Positions 5,145 to 5,271 of a stretch of DNA of 5,271 nucleotides are shown piece by piece. The stretch's first letter is position 1; each line of letters starts with the position of its first letter. Position numbers and translations under genes: made by a program. Under the pieces are notes generated by a model. It was not told where the DNA came from, made no database searches, and worked only from the letters and a program-made list of their open reading frames with translations. The stretch spans positions 1 to 5,271 of the forward strand of contig JADFWI010000347.1 in NCBI GenBank assembly GCA_015222985.1, given 5' to 3'. The DNA comes from Pseudomonadota bacterium. Lineage in GTDB: Bacteria; Desulfobacterota; Desulfobacteria; Desulfobacterales; C00003060.

Positions 5145-5271
5145 TTACTGGCCGAAGACCTTTTTGATCCTGTTCGATAGCTTGGCAGATTCCAGTTTGG
5201 CGAACTCCTGAAGGAGCTTTTCCTGTTTCTTACTCAGGCCGGTGGGGGTCTTGATCATAGCCTGAATGATC
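5145..5271 (-). CDS. dnaJ: Chaperone protein DnaJ, C-terminal end (5' part off the window)
   Basis: Only the last 41 codons and the TAA stop (5147-5145) are inside the window. The peptide contains KTPTGLSKKQEKLLQEFAKLE, the well-known DnaJ tail in which a T-P-x-x-L-(S/T)-x-x-Q motif is followed by L-L-x-E-F. A final basic stretch (SNRIKKVFGQ) ends the protein. DnaJ (Hsp40) stimulates the ATPase of DnaK and delivers unfolded substrates. The J domain and zinc-finger region lie beyond the right edge and cannot be checked, so a DnaJ paralogue such as CbpA is a weaker alternative. The gene converges with the CNNM/CBS gene. Confidence 0.85.
   Translation of the reverse strand, partial: IIQAMIKTPTGLSKKQEKLLQEFAKLESAKLSNRIKKVFGQ

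Noticed and set aside
1..5271. CRISPR array, tRNA, rRNA, transposase or toxin-antitoxin pair
   Set aside because: No regularly spaced short repeats, no cloverleaf, no rRNA-like stretch and no recognisable transposase or toxin motif on either strand.

Overview
The window looks like chromosomal DNA of a Gram-negative, moderate-GC environmental bacterium. The most likely group is Desulfobacterota (the former Deltaproteobacteria). This is inferred from a c-di-GMP-I riboswitch placed in front of a secreted FN3/PKD-repeat protein, the style of those repeats, and the loose gene packing. No 16S or other decisive marker is present.

Left part (1-2064, all minus strand): two exported proteins in series. 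The upstream one (1201-2064) is a 287-residue signal-peptide protein of unknown function. It is followed by a 3' UTR hairpin (1148-1184) and a strong 12-bp GC-rich hairpin that probably ends the transcript (1065-1098). A candidate promoter (1028-1055) then leads into a well-preserved cyclic di-GMP-I (GEMM-I) riboswitch (about 920-1020). An 8-nt anti-Shine-Dalgarno segment right after the aptamer is exactly complementary to the Shine-Dalgarno region of the next gene. That gene (1-866, running off the left edge) encodes a secreted protein with a signal/anchor segment, an FN3 domain and tandem PKD/Ig-like repeats. The simplest model is an extracellular, adhesin-like or matrix protein whose translation is tuned by c-di-GMP.

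Middle (2065-3612): a long spacer with several inverted repeats but no convincing gene, then a small membrane protein (2706-3026, plus) and a 40-codon ORF with a strong ribosome binding site (3040-3162). Next come an 85-bp repeat copy and a stretch of about 340 bp with no supportable gene.

Right part (3613-5271): a CNNM/DUF21 plus CBS-pair membrane protein of the CorB/MpfA/HlyC-like family (plus). It is flanked on both sides by direct copies of the same diverged repeat (3187-3271 and 4932-5016, 71/85 identical, no gaps). At the right edge, converging with it on the minus strand, are the last 41 codons of dnaJ.

The best-supported item of interest is the riboswitch with its readable translational expression platform. 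The 287-residue exported protein and the flanking repeat pair are the parts least explained by known families.
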